Assembly: GCA_019421365.1 (NCBI GenBank) | Contig: JAHZFJ010000002.1 | Location: 239,238 to 303,237, forward strand | Direction of reading: 5' to 3' | Length of the DNA stretch: 64,000 nucleotides | Source of the DNA: Lachnospiraceae bacterium | Lineage (GTDB): Bacteria; Bacillota; Clostridia; Lachnospirales; Lachnospiraceae | Shown here: piece by piece, positions 24,932 through 32,924 of the stretch | How positions within the stretch are numbered: the stretch's first letter is position 1 | How the letters are laid out: each line of letters begins with the position of its first letter | Notes under the pieces: model-generated | What the model was told of the DNA's origin: nothing | The model's input: only the letters and a program-made list of their open reading frames with translations | Databases searched by the model: none | Translations under genes and position numbers: made by a program

Positions 24932-27121
24932 ATGGGAATTACATATTTGAAAGATAGCAAAACATTCAAGCTTGAAACTAAAAACTCAACGTATATGATA
25001 TCGATTGTGGATGAAGAGCAGTTTATTGGCCACGTATATTATGGGAAGAAAATAAAAGATGAGGAGATGTCATATTTACTCAGAATCTATGAACCGCCTT
25101 ATGTTCCAACTCAGAATAATCGAGATCGTTGCTCTTTTTATGATACATTTCCTACCGAATATTCCACATTTGGAATAGGAGATTACCGAGATTCTGCATT
25201 AAAGTTACGCAGTGAGGAGGGGCATACAGCAGGTAGATTACAGTATATAAGTCATGATATAAGTAAGGGTAAAGTAGGACTAGAGGGATTGCCAGCAACA
25301 TTCGGAGACGATTCTAGTTGTATGTCATTGTCCATTATATGTGAAGATGTATACACAGGAGTACAGGTTGTATTGTCATACAGTGTATTCGAGGATGAGG
25401 ATGTCATAACAAGAGATGTTAAGATTATTAATAAGACGGATAAGTCTATTATAATTGAAAAGGCGTATTCTTGTTGTTTGGATTTTGATGGTATAGATTA
25501 TGATGTGATAACGTTGCATGGCTCTTGGGCAAGAGAGAGACATGTTCAAAGAGCATCCCTTTCGCTTGGAAAGCAAGGAGTAAATTCGGTACGCGGCGAA
25601 TCGAGTCATCAGGAACATCCTTTTATAGCATTATGTAAGAGAGAGGCAACAGAAGATTTTGGCGAAGTATATGGATTTAGTTTGGTGTATTCAGGAAACT
25701 TTAATGCACAGGCTGAAGGATCTCAATTTAATAGCACTCGATTGTTGATGGGTATTAACCCTGAAGAGTTTCGTTGGTTGTTAAAAGCCGATGAGCAGTT
25801 CCAAACTCCAGAAGTTGTTATGACATACTCGTATGAAGGAATTGGACAGATGACACGTAATTTTCACAATATCTATAGAAGACATTTGATACGTAGTAAA
25901 TATAAGGATCAAAAACGTCCGATCTTAATTAACAACTGGGAAGCAACCTATTTTGATTTTAATAAAGAAAAACTTGTTTCTATTGCAAAGCAGGCATCTG
26001 AGTTAGGGATTGAGATGTTAGTTATGGATGATGGCTGGTTTGGAAACCGTTATGACGATAATCGTGCTTTAGGGGATTGGTTTGTGAATGAGGAGAAGAT
26101 CGAAGGTGGATTAACATCATTAGTTGATGAAGTAAATGCACTTGGTATGAAGTTTGGTATTTGGTTCGAACCTGAGATGATATCACCGGAATCTAAATTA
26201 TATGAACAACATCCAGATTGGGCAATCCAAATTGAAGGAAAGCCTATGACATTAAGTAGAAATCAGTACGTTCTAGATATTGGACGCGAGGAAGTGCGTG
26301 AATATATCTATAGTCAGTTAAAGAATATCTTAACAAGCGCCAATATTGAATATGTTAAATGGGATATGAATCGCCAATTAACGGATCTAGGTAGTAAAGT
26401 ATTAAATAGTGAACAGATGGGTGAGTTATCGCACCGTTATGTTCTTGGTGTTTATGAGATGATGGAACGTCTGGTTACTGATTTTCCAGATTTATTGTTA
26501 GAAAATTGTTCTGGTGGTGGAGCTAGATTTGATGCAGGTATGTTGTATTATAGCCCACAAATTTGGTGTTCAGATAACACAGATGCAATCGAGCGATTGG
26601 AGATCCAACGTGGCACAGCCATGGTATATCCTCTTTCTACAATGGGGGCACATGTGAGTGATTGTCCAAATCATACCACTGGCAGAGTGACACCATTCAA
26701 AACAAGGGGTCATGTTGCATTAGCAGGAACATTTGGATATGAGTTAGATGTAACGAAGATATCTAACGAAGATAGAGACATGATTCCAGAGCAGGTTGCT
26801 ATGTATCATCAGTATGCTAAATTAATTCAAAGTGGAGATTACTATAGAATAGCTAATGTTGCAGATACGAAATATTTTGATTGTTATGTAGTAGTTGCTG
26901 CTGACAAGAGCGAAGCACTAGTTACTTATGTTAACGTAATGAACCTTGCAAACTCACATAGCAGATGTATCCGCCTAAAAGGCCTTCAAGAAGATGCAAA
27001 ATATGCATGGGAAGGAACTGATTTAGTAATGACAGGTGCTGCTTATATGAATGCTGGGATATTAATTCCGCAGATGTGGGGAGATTATCAGTCAACACTT
27101 ATTCATCTTGTACGTCAATAG
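24932..27121 (+). CDS. Alpha-galactosidase (GH36)
   Basis: Cytosolic retaining alpha-galactosidase, 729 residues, for raffinose-family sugars or galactomannan side chains. After an N-terminal beta-sandwich the barrel contains NNWEATYFDFNKEKL and MDDGWFGNR. The nucleophile Asp is in KWDMNR, substrate-binding residues in CSGGGARFD, and the acid/base Asp in CSDNTDAIERL. ATG 24932 is preferred because AAGGAGGAG sits five bases upstream. No signal peptide is seen, so its substrate must be imported; no transporter gene is nearby. Confidence 0.93.
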   Translation: MGITYLKDSKTFKLETKNSTYMISIVDEEQFIGHVYYGKKIKDEEMSYLLRIYEPPYVPTQNNRDRCSFYDTFPTEYSTFGIGDYRDSALKLRSEEGHTAGRLQYISHDISKGKVGLEGLPATFGDDSSCMSLSIICEDVYTGVQVVLSYSVFEDEDVITRDVKIINKTDKSIIIEKAYSCCLDFDGIDYDVITLHGSWARERHVQRASLSLGKQGVNSVRGESSHQEHPFIALCKREATEDFGEVYGFSLVYSGNFNAQAEGSQFNSTRLLMGINPEEFRWLLKADEQFQTPEVVMTYSYEGIGQMTRNFHNIYRRHLIRSKYKDQKRPILINNWEATYFDFNKEKLVSIAKQASELGIEMLVMDDGWFGNRYDDNRALGDWFVNEEKIEGGLTSLVDEVNALGMKFGIWFEPEMISPESKLYEQHPDWAIQIEGKPMTLSRNQYVLDIGREEVREYIYSQLKNILTSANIEYVKWDMNRQLTDLGSKVLNSEQMGELSHRYVLGVYEMMERLVTDFPDLLLENCSGGGARFDAGMLYYSPQIWCSDNTDAIERLEIQRGTAMVYPLSTMGAHVSDCPNHTTGRVTPFKTRGHVALAGTFGYELDVTKISNEDRDMIPEQVAMYHQYAKLIQSGDYYRIANVADTKYFDCYVVVAADKSEALVTYVNVMNLANSHSRCIRLKGLQEDAKYAWEGTDLVMTGAAYMNAGILIPQMWGDYQSTLIHLVRQ

Positions 27122-27238
27122 TAATGAGTAGTTATACATAATGTACCGTATTGCAATTATAAGAGAAGTTTATTACAATTATTATACTATAAGAAGTAGC
27201 AATTTATATGGAATAGAGTATAGTTTGGAGTAAAGTGC

Positions 27239-28015
27239 ATGTTAGATAAGGAACGGTTTGACGTAGTTTGTGATATGGTGGTGAATTCTGTTGCAACTAG
27301 AGACGGGATAGGAACTTTGAGTGAGAAAACACTACACTCAGTATTAAAGAATTATTATGAACCAGATAGTAGCAAGCAGGAGATTAAGATTGGAGCCAAA
27401 GTGGCAGATATATTGAATGAAACTGGTGTTATAGAGATACAAACACGACAATTCAATAAACTTAGAGGGAAGTTAGGCGTTTTTTTACCTAAACATCCGG
27501 TTACCATTGTATACCCAATTGCTTCTTGTAAATGGATATGTTGGATAGATGAGACAACGGGAGAAGTAACCCCGAGAAGAAAATCACCTAAAAAGGGAAA
27601 GCCTCATCAGATTTTTGTGGAATTGTACAAGATTAAAGAGTATTTAAATAATCCTAATCTTCGTTTGAGAATTGTTATGGTAGAGGTAGAAGAATATCGC
27701 TTTCTTAATGGTTGGAGTAAGGACCGAAAGAAAGGTTCTAGTTGCAGTGATCGAATACCAATTGGATTAGATGATGAGATCAATATTGATACAGTATCTG
27801 ATTATAGTAAGATGATTCCGGATGAATTACCAGAACAATTTACGACAAAGGATTATTCAAAGATTGCAAAGGTACCTGTCGCGCTAGCACAGGTATCTTT
27901 GAATGTAATGTGTAGCGTTGGAGCAATTAATCTTGTAGGAAAACAAGGTAGGCTTAAGCTTTATGAGCGAAACTATAAACTATTAACAAAAAATAAAAGC
28001 GTATCAAAACAATAA
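27239..28015 (+). CDS. Unknown protein, possible nuclease-like fold plus winged helix
   Basis: A 258-residue soluble protein I cannot assign. It contains EIKIGAKVADIL followed by VIEIQTRQFNKLRGKL. This spacing of Asp and Glu-x-Gln recalls PD-(D/E)XK nucleases, but the similarity is only visual. A Lys/Arg-rich stretch (about 115-130) and a second basic patch (RFLNGWSKDRKKG) suggest nucleic-acid contact. The C-terminal 60 residues could form a winged helix (VPVALAQVSLNVMCSVGAIN). It has no visible strong SD and lies between alpha-galactosidase and a bidirectional terminator. Confidence 0.55.
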   Translation: MLDKERFDVVCDMVVNSVATRDGIGTLSEKTLHSVLKNYYEPDSSKQEIKIGAKVADILNETGVIEIQTRQFNKLRGKLGVFLPKHPVTIVYPIASCKWICWIDETTGEVTPRRKSPKKGKPHQIFVELYKIKEYLNNPNLRLRIVMVEVEEYRFLNGWSKDRKKGSSCSDRIPIGLDDEINIDTVSDYSKMIPDELPEQFTTKDYSKIAKVPVALAQVSLNVMCSVGAINLVGKQGRLKLYERNYKLLTKNKSVSKQ

Positions 28016-28036
28016 GTATGTAGATTTACGTAACCT

Positions 28037-28069
28037 AAAAAAGAAGCTGTCAGATGGCAGCTTCTTTTT
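28037..28069. terminator. Bidirectional terminator
   Basis: AAGAAGCTGTC / GGCAGCTTCTT with a 4-nt loop, and A/T runs on both sides. It separates convergent genes. Confidence 0.88.
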
Positions 28070-28070
28070 G

Positions 28071-28679
28071 CTAATGATGAAAACCTCGGTGACGTCCACG
28101 ACGACCATGATGGCTGTGTTCTTCGTGATCTTGGGAGTTTTCAAAGGCCGGCTTGTTCTCGCGGTAGCGATGTTCCCAATCCGAATTGACCCTTTCTAAA
28201 AGCGAAAGAAATATATCCTTTTCTTCTGTAGATAAACAGGAGAACATTTCCTTGTGTCGCTCTTTTCTTTGCTGTACAGCTTCTTCGGCTTGTATCTTGC
28301 CAGCTTCAGTCAACTGTATATCAGTTGTTCTGCGGTCTGTCATGCTTTTTGTGCGCATAATCAAACCTGCATCCTCAAGTTTGGCAATCACTTCACTGGC
28401 GGAACCAGGCTGAATGCCGATTCTTTCGGTTAACTCACGTTGCGTAATCATCCCGACCTCGTTTAATATAGTCAAAATACGTTTTTGGCTACCCTTTCCC
28501 TCGAAATGAAAACGATTCATATGTCCTAAATCACGCAGATTCATAATAAGCTTACTATCGATGTCTAATGCTTCATAATGAGCAATACGATTAGCTTTAT
28601 CGTGTTTCTTATGTTCGTGTTTTTGCTCAGGGATATTACCTGTGCAAGTATGTAAAGGTACCTTGATAGTTTGATTCAA
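28071..28679 (-). CDS. MarR-family regulator with His-rich tail
   Basis: A 202-residue transcriptional regulator. The winged helix (about 65-140) includes ITQRELTERIGIQPGSASEVI and TKSMTDRRTTDIQLTEAG. The C-terminus is His/Arg-rich (HEEHSHHGRRGRHRGFHH) and may bind metal. Relatives usually precede multidrug ABC transporter genes; none is here. The sequence is clearly more GC-rich than its neighbours, which suggests transfer. The only long-frame start is a TTG at 28677-28679 lying in the tail of the xylB terminator, so the true start may be further inside. Confidence 0.75.
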   Translation of the reverse strand: MNQTIKVPLHTCTGNIPEQKHEHKKHDKANRIAHYEALDIDSKLIMNLRDLGHMNRFHFEGKGSQKRILTILNEVGMITQRELTERIGIQPGSASEVIAKLEDAGLIMRTKSMTDRRTTDIQLTEAGKIQAEEAVQQRKERHKEMFSCLSTEEKDIFLSLLERVNSDWEHRYRENKPAFENSQDHEEHSHHGRRGRHRGFHH

Positions 28680-28686
28680 AAAAATA

Positions 28687-28738
28687 AAATCCTCAAAAAA
28701 GAATCTATCAACTAACAGATTCTTTTTTTGAGGATTTT
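28687..28738 (-). terminator. Terminator of xylB
   Basis: AAAATCCTCAAAAAAGAATC pairs with GATTCTTTTTTTGAGGATTT around a 10-nt loop. On the minus strand it is followed by a long T-rich tail. Confidence 0.85.
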
Positions 28739-28757
28739 AATCCGATTTTTCTATGTT

Positions 28758-30227
28758 TTATTTAATTATATTAAATACATCTTTAAGTGCAGGATATAGC
28801 ATAGCGAATTTCTTATATTGTAGGTCATATGCAGATACTAGTTCAGAATCTGGTTCAACAGAATCCACCACTTGAATTAGTGTGCTTGTTGCTTCTTCAA
28901 CTGTAGTATACTCCTTACAACCAACACAAGCGAGGATAGCAGCACCGAAAGCCGGGCCTTCTTCACTGTTAATAGTATCTACAGTAACGTTCATCACATT
29001 GGCAATAATTTTCTTCCATAATGGGCTCTTTGCTCCACCACCATTAATACGAGTACGTTCAATTGTTACACCAAGTGAACGTGCAATTTCAAGACAATCT
29101 CTCAAGGAATAAGCAACACCTTCTAAAACTGCTTGTGTCATATCTGCACGAGTTGTATTCATTGTCATTCCAATAAATGTTCCTCTTGCATCAGGATTGT
29201 TATGTGGTGTTCTTTCGCCCATTAAGTAAGGTAAGAAGAATACATTGTTTTTACCAAGTTCGTTAATCTCTTTTTGCTCAGTAGCATAATCTTTTGTGCC
29301 AATGATTTCGTCCATCCACCACTTGTTTGAAGCGGCAGCGCTTAGTGTTACACCCATAAGGTGGTATTTTCTATCTGCATGGGCAAAAGAATGTAGTGCA
29401 TTATTATCATCTACGGCAAAGTTTTTACTTGCTATAAATACAACACCAGATGTTCCAAGTGAGATATTACACATACCATCTCCAACTGTACCAGTACCAA
29501 CAGCGGCCACAGCTTGATCTCCGCCACCAATAATAACCTTAACTGTAGTAGGGAAATTCAATTCAGCAGCAACACATTCTTTAACCGTACCAATAACATC
29601 AGAACTTTCGTGAATCGCAGCTAATTGGTTCTCGTTAAGGCCGAGGATTTCAATCATATCCTTTGACCAACATTTATTCTTAACATCTAGAAGTAACATA
29701 CCAGAAGCATCTGATACATCCGTACAGTGGTTACCAGTTAATCGATATGCTATGTAATCTTTTGGTAACATAATTTTGCTGATGCGAGAGAAGTTCTCAG
29801 GTTCATTATTCTTAACCCATAGTAACTTAGGAGCAGTAAAGCCAGTAAGTGCAACATTTGCTGTGTACCCGGATAATTTTTCTCTTCCGATTTCGTTATT
29901 TAGGTAATCACATTCTTTTTGTGTACGACCATCATTCCATAAGATTGCTGGACGTATAACTTGGTCATCTTTATCTAGGATAACAAGGCCATGCATCTGG
30001 CCACTAAAACTTAATCCATTAATCAATGTAGTGTCACATTCAGCAGTCAACTCTTTCAAACCAGCGATTGTTGCATTGTACCAATCCTCTGGATTTTGCT
30101 CGGACCAACCTGTTTGTGGGAAGAAGAGTGGATATTCTTTTGAAACGATTTTCTTGATATCCCCTGTTGCGTCCATAAGAAGAAGTTTAACGGCAGATGT
30201 GCCTAAATCAATACCAATATATAACAT
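28758..30227 (-). CDS. xylB: Xylulokinase
   Basis: FGGY-family kinase of 489 residues that phosphorylates D-xylulose for entry into the pentose phosphate pathway. Motifs are the N-terminal GIDLGTSAVKLLLMD, GLSFSGQMHGLV, the substrate-site DASGMLLLD, ILWNDGRT and the C-terminal INGGGAKSPLWKKI. Other FGGY sugars are possible, but the SGQMHG motif is typical of xylulokinases. The ATG is behind AAAGGACGAGGT. No xylose isomerase or transporter is adjacent, so the pathway genes are scattered. Confidence 0.92.
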   Translation of the reverse strand: MLYIGIDLGTSAVKLLLMDATGDIKKIVSKEYPLFFPQTGWSEQNPEDWYNATIAGLKELTAECDTTLINGLSFSGQMHGLVILDKDDQVIRPAILWNDGRTQKECDYLNNEIGREKLSGYTANVALTGFTAPKLLWVKNNEPENFSRISKIMLPKDYIAYRLTGNHCTDVSDASGMLLLDVKNKCWSKDMIEILGLNENQLAAIHESSDVIGTVKECVAAELNFPTTVKVIIGGGDQAVAAVGTGTVGDGMCNISLGTSGVVFIASKNFAVDDNNALHSFAHADRKYHLMGVTLSAAASNKWWMDEIIGTKDYATEQKEINELGKNNVFFLPYLMGERTPHNNPDARGTFIGMTMNTTRADMTQAVLEGVAYSLRDCLEIARSLGVTIERTRINGGGAKSPLWKKIIANVMNVTVDTINSEEGPAFGAAILACVGCKEYTTVEEATSTLIQVVDSVEPDSELVSAYDLQYKKFAMLYPALKDVFNIIK

Positions 30228-30295
30228 GTAAATACCTCGTCCTTTCTATGTACTGGTGCTATGCAGTATTTGTTTAATCATTAAACTATATACTT

Positions 30296-30324
30296 AACAT
30301 ACTATAAATCTGACGATTTGTCAA
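30296..30324 (-). promoter_or_regulatory. Predicted promoter of xylB, with overlapping palindrome
   Basis: On the minus strand TTGACA (30319-30324), 17-bp spacer and TATGTT (30296-30301). A small inverted repeat TGAC GATTT GTCA overlaps the -35 end and could be an operator. The rest of the 314-bp gap up to the rubrerythrin gene holds that gene's terminator. Confidence 0.55.
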
Positions 30325-30411
30325 TGAATATAAGGGCAAGACTTATACATATTGCATAGTATCTAGTTGGCTATCCTAGAGTAAAGTGACACATAAATTA
30401 TAGGGAAACAA

Positions 30412-30487
30412 AAAAAGATTACCATAGAAGTGATAGGGGTTACATTGCTGTAACATTTGGGGAAACACTTCATATGATAATCTTTTT
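30412..30487 (-). terminator. Terminator of the rubrerythrin gene
   Basis: AAAAAGATTA and CCATAGAAGTG pair with CACTTCATATG and ATAATCTTTTT. An inner hairpin GTTACA TTGC TGTAAC is present. It lies 55 bases beyond the stop. Confidence 0.75.
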
Positions 30488-30541
30488 ATATATATAAGCT
30501 AAGGGGGGAGGAGTTATATATTATTTGGTACTTATAGTAAA

Positions 30542-31087
30542 TTATTTGCCAAAATATCTTTCTAATAAGCCTTGGAATGCTTTACCATGTCTAGCTTCAT
30601 CTCTAGCCATTTCATGAACTGTGTCATGGATAGCGTCAAGGTTAGCAGCTTTTGCACGTTTAGCTAGGTCAAACTTACCAGCAGTAGCACCGTTTTCAGC
30701 AGCTACTCTTAATTCAAGATTCTTCTTAGTGCTATCAGTTACAACTTCACCTAATAACTCAGCAAATCTTGAAGCGTGATCAGCTTCTTCGTAAGCAGCT
30801 TTTTCATAGTATAAACCGATTTCAGGATATCCTTCTCTATGAGCAACACGTGCCATAGCAAGGTACATACCAACTTCTGTACATTCACCAGTGAAATTGT
30901 CTCTTAAGTCTTTGATAATATCTTCGCTAACACCTTGAGCAACACCTACAACGTGTTCAGCAGCCCAAGTCATTTCACCTACTTGTTCTGTGAATTTATC
31001 AGCGCCTGCGCCACAGATTGGACATTTTTCTGGAGCAGAATCACCTTCGTGAACGTAACCACAGATTTGACATACAAATTTTTTCAT
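30542..31087 (-). CDS. Reverse-type rubrerythrin
   Basis: Non-haem di-iron peroxidase that removes hydrogen peroxide and protects the anaerobe from oxygen. The rubredoxin-like Fe(Cys)4 domain comes first (CQICGYVHEG and CPICGAGADK). The four-helix di-iron domain follows (CTEVGMYLAMARVAHREGYP, EEADHASRFAELLG, ARDEARHGKAF). That domain order defines the reverse rubrerythrins known from Clostridium acetobutylicum, where they are strongly oxygen-induced. ATG 31087 is used because GGAG lies upstream; 31108 has no SD. Its promoter carries a PerR-like box. Confidence 0.93.
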   Translation of the reverse strand: MKKFVCQICGYVHEGDSAPEKCPICGAGADKFTEQVGEMTWAAEHVVGVAQGVSEDIIKDLRDNFTGECTEVGMYLAMARVAHREGYPEIGLYYEKAAYEEADHASRFAELLGEVVTDSTKKNLELRVAAENGATAGKFDLAKRAKAANLDAIHDTVHEMARDEARHGKAFQGLLERYFGK

Positions 31088-31158
31088 AATTAATTTTCTC
31101 CTTTTCATAGTTAGTTTTATGTTCTAGAAAGTTATTAAACTTTCTAGTAAAATAAAAA

Positions 31159-31173
31159 TAGTAATCATTACTG
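31159..31173. promoter_or_regulatory. PerR-like box of the rubrerythrin gene
   Basis: TAGTAATCATTACTG is close to a perfect inverted repeat and similar to the Bacillus Per box (TTATAATnATTATAA). It sits immediately downstream of the predicted -10. Confidence 0.65.
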
Positions 31174-31181
31174 ATATCATT

Positions 31182-31210
31182 ATGATACAGTAAATGAGAA
31201 ACTTTGTCAA
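31182..31210 (-). promoter_or_regulatory. Predicted promoter of the rubrerythrin gene
   Basis: On the minus strand TTGACA (31205-31210), 17-bp spacer and TATCAT (31182-31187). Confidence 0.7.
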
Positions 31211-31286
31211 GTATTTTTTTGAATTATTTTATTTTAATTTCAAAGTTATTGATATGCAACAGAATAGGGGAGTCAGATTGGCATAG

Positions 31287-31356
31287 ATAAAACGGCTGTA
31301 AAAAACCATATATAATAGAGCTACATCATATATATGGTCTTTTACAGCCGTTTTAT
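31287..31356 (-). terminator. Terminator of perR
   Basis: ATAAAACGGCTGTAAAA pairs with TTTTACAGCCGTTTTAT. An inner ATATATA / TATATAT stem extends it. Confidence 0.85.
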
Positions 31357-31369
31357 ACTAAGATTTGAA

Positions 31370-31768
31370 TTAAGAATAATTCTCTGCTTTTAAACAATTT
31401 TCACAAGTTCCGTAAAAGTAAACAGTGTGTCCGCTAATCTTACCTGGGAATGATGCGTTAGCAATTGTATTAATGTGTTCAATAGAGTCCATTTGAAGAT
31501 CAATAATTTCACCGCAATGACTACAGATAAGATGATAATGTTGATCAATGTTTGCATCAAAACGATCGCTTCCGTCGCCACAAGAAATCTTCGTGATTTC
31601 ACCGTGTTCTGCTAAGAGATTAAGATTACGATAAACAGTACCTAAACTGATATTAGGGTATAATTTCTTGATATTCATATAAACCGTATCGGCAGTGGGA
31701 TGGCAGGTAGTGTTTGCAAGGTACTCTTTAATCGCTTCTCGCTGTCTACTGTATTTTAGATTAGTCAT
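31370..31768 (-). CDS. perR: Peroxide-responsive regulator PerR (Fur family)
   Basis: A 132-residue metal-dependent repressor. The winged helix is N-terminal (SRQREAIKEYLANT, then LGTVYRNLNLLAEHGEI). The dimer domain has a structural zinc site from CSHCG and CENC, and a regulatory His/Asp cluster (DANIDQHYHLIC). In PerR proteins, peroxide oxidises the regulatory histidines. Its own promoter and that of the adjacent rubrerythrin gene share a near-identical box, which supports PerR rather than Fur or Zur. The start is behind GAGGAGGTTAC. Confidence 0.9.
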   Translation of the reverse strand: MTNLKYSRQREAIKEYLANTTCHPTADTVYMNIKKLYPNISLGTVYRNLNLLAEHGEITKISCGDGSDRFDANIDQHYHLICSHCGEIIDLQMDSIEHINTIANASFPGKISGHTVYFYGTCENCLKAENYS

Positions 31769-31789
31769 AGTAACCTCCTCTCGAGATAA

Positions 31790-31804
31790 TAGTAATCATT
31801 ATTA
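31790..31804. promoter_or_regulatory. PerR-like box of perR
   Basis: TAGTAATCATTATTA. It shares eleven leading bases with the box at 31159-31173 and abuts the perR -10, consistent with autoregulation. Confidence 0.65.
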
Positions 31805-31833
31805 ATTATATGTTAGCTTTTAGAAATTGTCAA
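31805..31833 (-). promoter_or_regulatory. Predicted promoter of perR
   Basis: On the minus strand perfect TTGACA (31828-31833), 17-bp spacer and perfect TATAAT (31805-31810). Confidence 0.8.
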
Positions 31834-31984
31834 GGTATAACAAAAGATTATAATTAATAAAAAGACAGTATTTTATGCAAAACGGAATGAATATAAAAAA
31901 CATTAAGTTAATATTTTTAATATTGACAAAATAGACAAAAAGATAACGAGTAATAGGTGTAAAATAAAACAAATCACTATTGTA

Positions 31985-32013
31985 TTTACATTGTTTGGAA
32001 TGTTTGATATAAT
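31985..32013 (+). promoter_or_regulatory. Predicted promoter of the hydrogenase operon
   Basis: TTTACA (31985-31990), 17-bp spacer and TATAAT (32008-32013). The leader to the first gene is about 210 nt. The 400-bp gap between perR and this operon otherwise contains only the regulatory sites listed. Confidence 0.6.
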
Positions 32014-32030
32014 AAATATATTAAACATGA

Positions 32031-32048
32031 TTGATAAAAGTTTAACAA
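32031..32048. promoter_or_regulatory. Rex-like operator
   Basis: TTGATAAAAGTTTAACAA matches the clostridial Rex pattern TTGTTAAnnnnTTAACAA at 13 of 14 defined positions. It lies about 18 bases downstream of the predicted -10, where a bound repressor would block transcription. Rex senses the NADH/NAD+ ratio and commonly controls fermentation and hydrogenase genes. Confidence 0.65.
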
Positions 32049-32229
32049 TTAATGCATAATAAACAAAGAAGAGGTGGAAGGTATAATAAGAATTATACAT
32101 AAAATTGAAATCTAAGTTGTATAGTAATATCTATAATATTCTCAGTTGATGGACTAGTTGTTGTGACTCTTTGTTTCCGAAGATAAAGTAATGAGTTTGA
32201 TTGTACAATTATTAGGAGGTGTAAGCAAC

Positions 32230-32715
32230 ATGGCAATGGATAGTTTGTCAAAAGAGAAGTTCGAAGAATTGGGCGCATACATAGATTCGCTTCCTTCTAA
32301 AAAAGGAGAATTAATTCGTGTTCTTCATCGTGCACAAAGTATTTTTGGGTATCTCCCAAAAGAGGTACAGTTCTTTGTGGCGAGAAGGCTGGATGTCCCA
32401 ACGTCTAAAGTTTACGGAGTAGTAACATTCTATTCGTATTTTTCAATGATTCCCAAGGGTGAATATAACATTTCTGTCTGTCTTGGTACTGCTTGTTACG
32501 TTAGAGGAGCAGAACCTGTATTAGATGAATTCAAAAAGCAATTAGGTATATCCTGTAATGAAACCACGGCAGATGGTAAATTCTCGCTAAATGCGCTTCG
32601 TTGCGTTGGAGCTTGTGGACTAGCTCCAGTGGTAATGGTTGGTGACGAGGTTTATGGTAGAGTAACAAAGGATATGGTAAAAGACATATTAGCATCTTGC
32701 ATTACTCAGAGTTAG
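32230..32715 (+). CDS. hydC: NuoE-like 2Fe-2S subunit of bifurcating hydrogenase
   Basis: A 161-residue thioredoxin-fold electron carrier, the small subunit of an NAD(P)-linked [FeFe] hydrogenase. Its 2Fe-2S ligands are in CLGTACYVRG and in LRCVGACG. The N-terminal helical part includes VLHRAQSIFGYLP. ATG 32230 follows AGGAGGT by nine bases; the upstream ATG 32191 overlaps that site. The NuoF-like gene follows after a 209-bp gap with an intrinsic terminator, which may reduce downstream expression. Confidence 0.92.
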   Translation: MAMDSLSKEKFEELGAYIDSLPSKKGELIRVLHRAQSIFGYLPKEVQFFVARRLDVPTSKVYGVVTFYSYFSMIPKGEYNISVCLGTACYVRGAEPVLDEFKKQLGISCNETTADGKFSLNALRCVGACGLAPVVMVGDEVYGRVTKDMVKDILASCITQS

Positions 32716-32836
32716 CCAAACCGTAACGTTTTTTTATCTACTAACTAAGCTGTATCTATGTAGCATCTATTACATGTCGCTTAGTTTATTTGTAGAATGA
32801 AAATATATGGTTTAGCAAGTTGAATAAGCAAGACAT

Positions 32837-32874
32837 TTGCTGAATATTAAGATAAGTATATTCGGCAATTTTTT
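32837..32874 (+). terminator. Intrinsic terminator between hydrogenase subunit genes
   Basis: TTGCTGAATAT pairs with ATATTCGGCAA (one G-T pair) around a 10-nt loop, followed by six Ts. A weaker hairpin (CTAAGC / GCTTAG) lies upstream in the same gap. Confidence 0.75.
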
Positions 32875-32924
32875 GTGTTGTGTAATCGCACGAAAAAGAC
32901 TTTGAAAGGAGTAAGTGTATTCAT

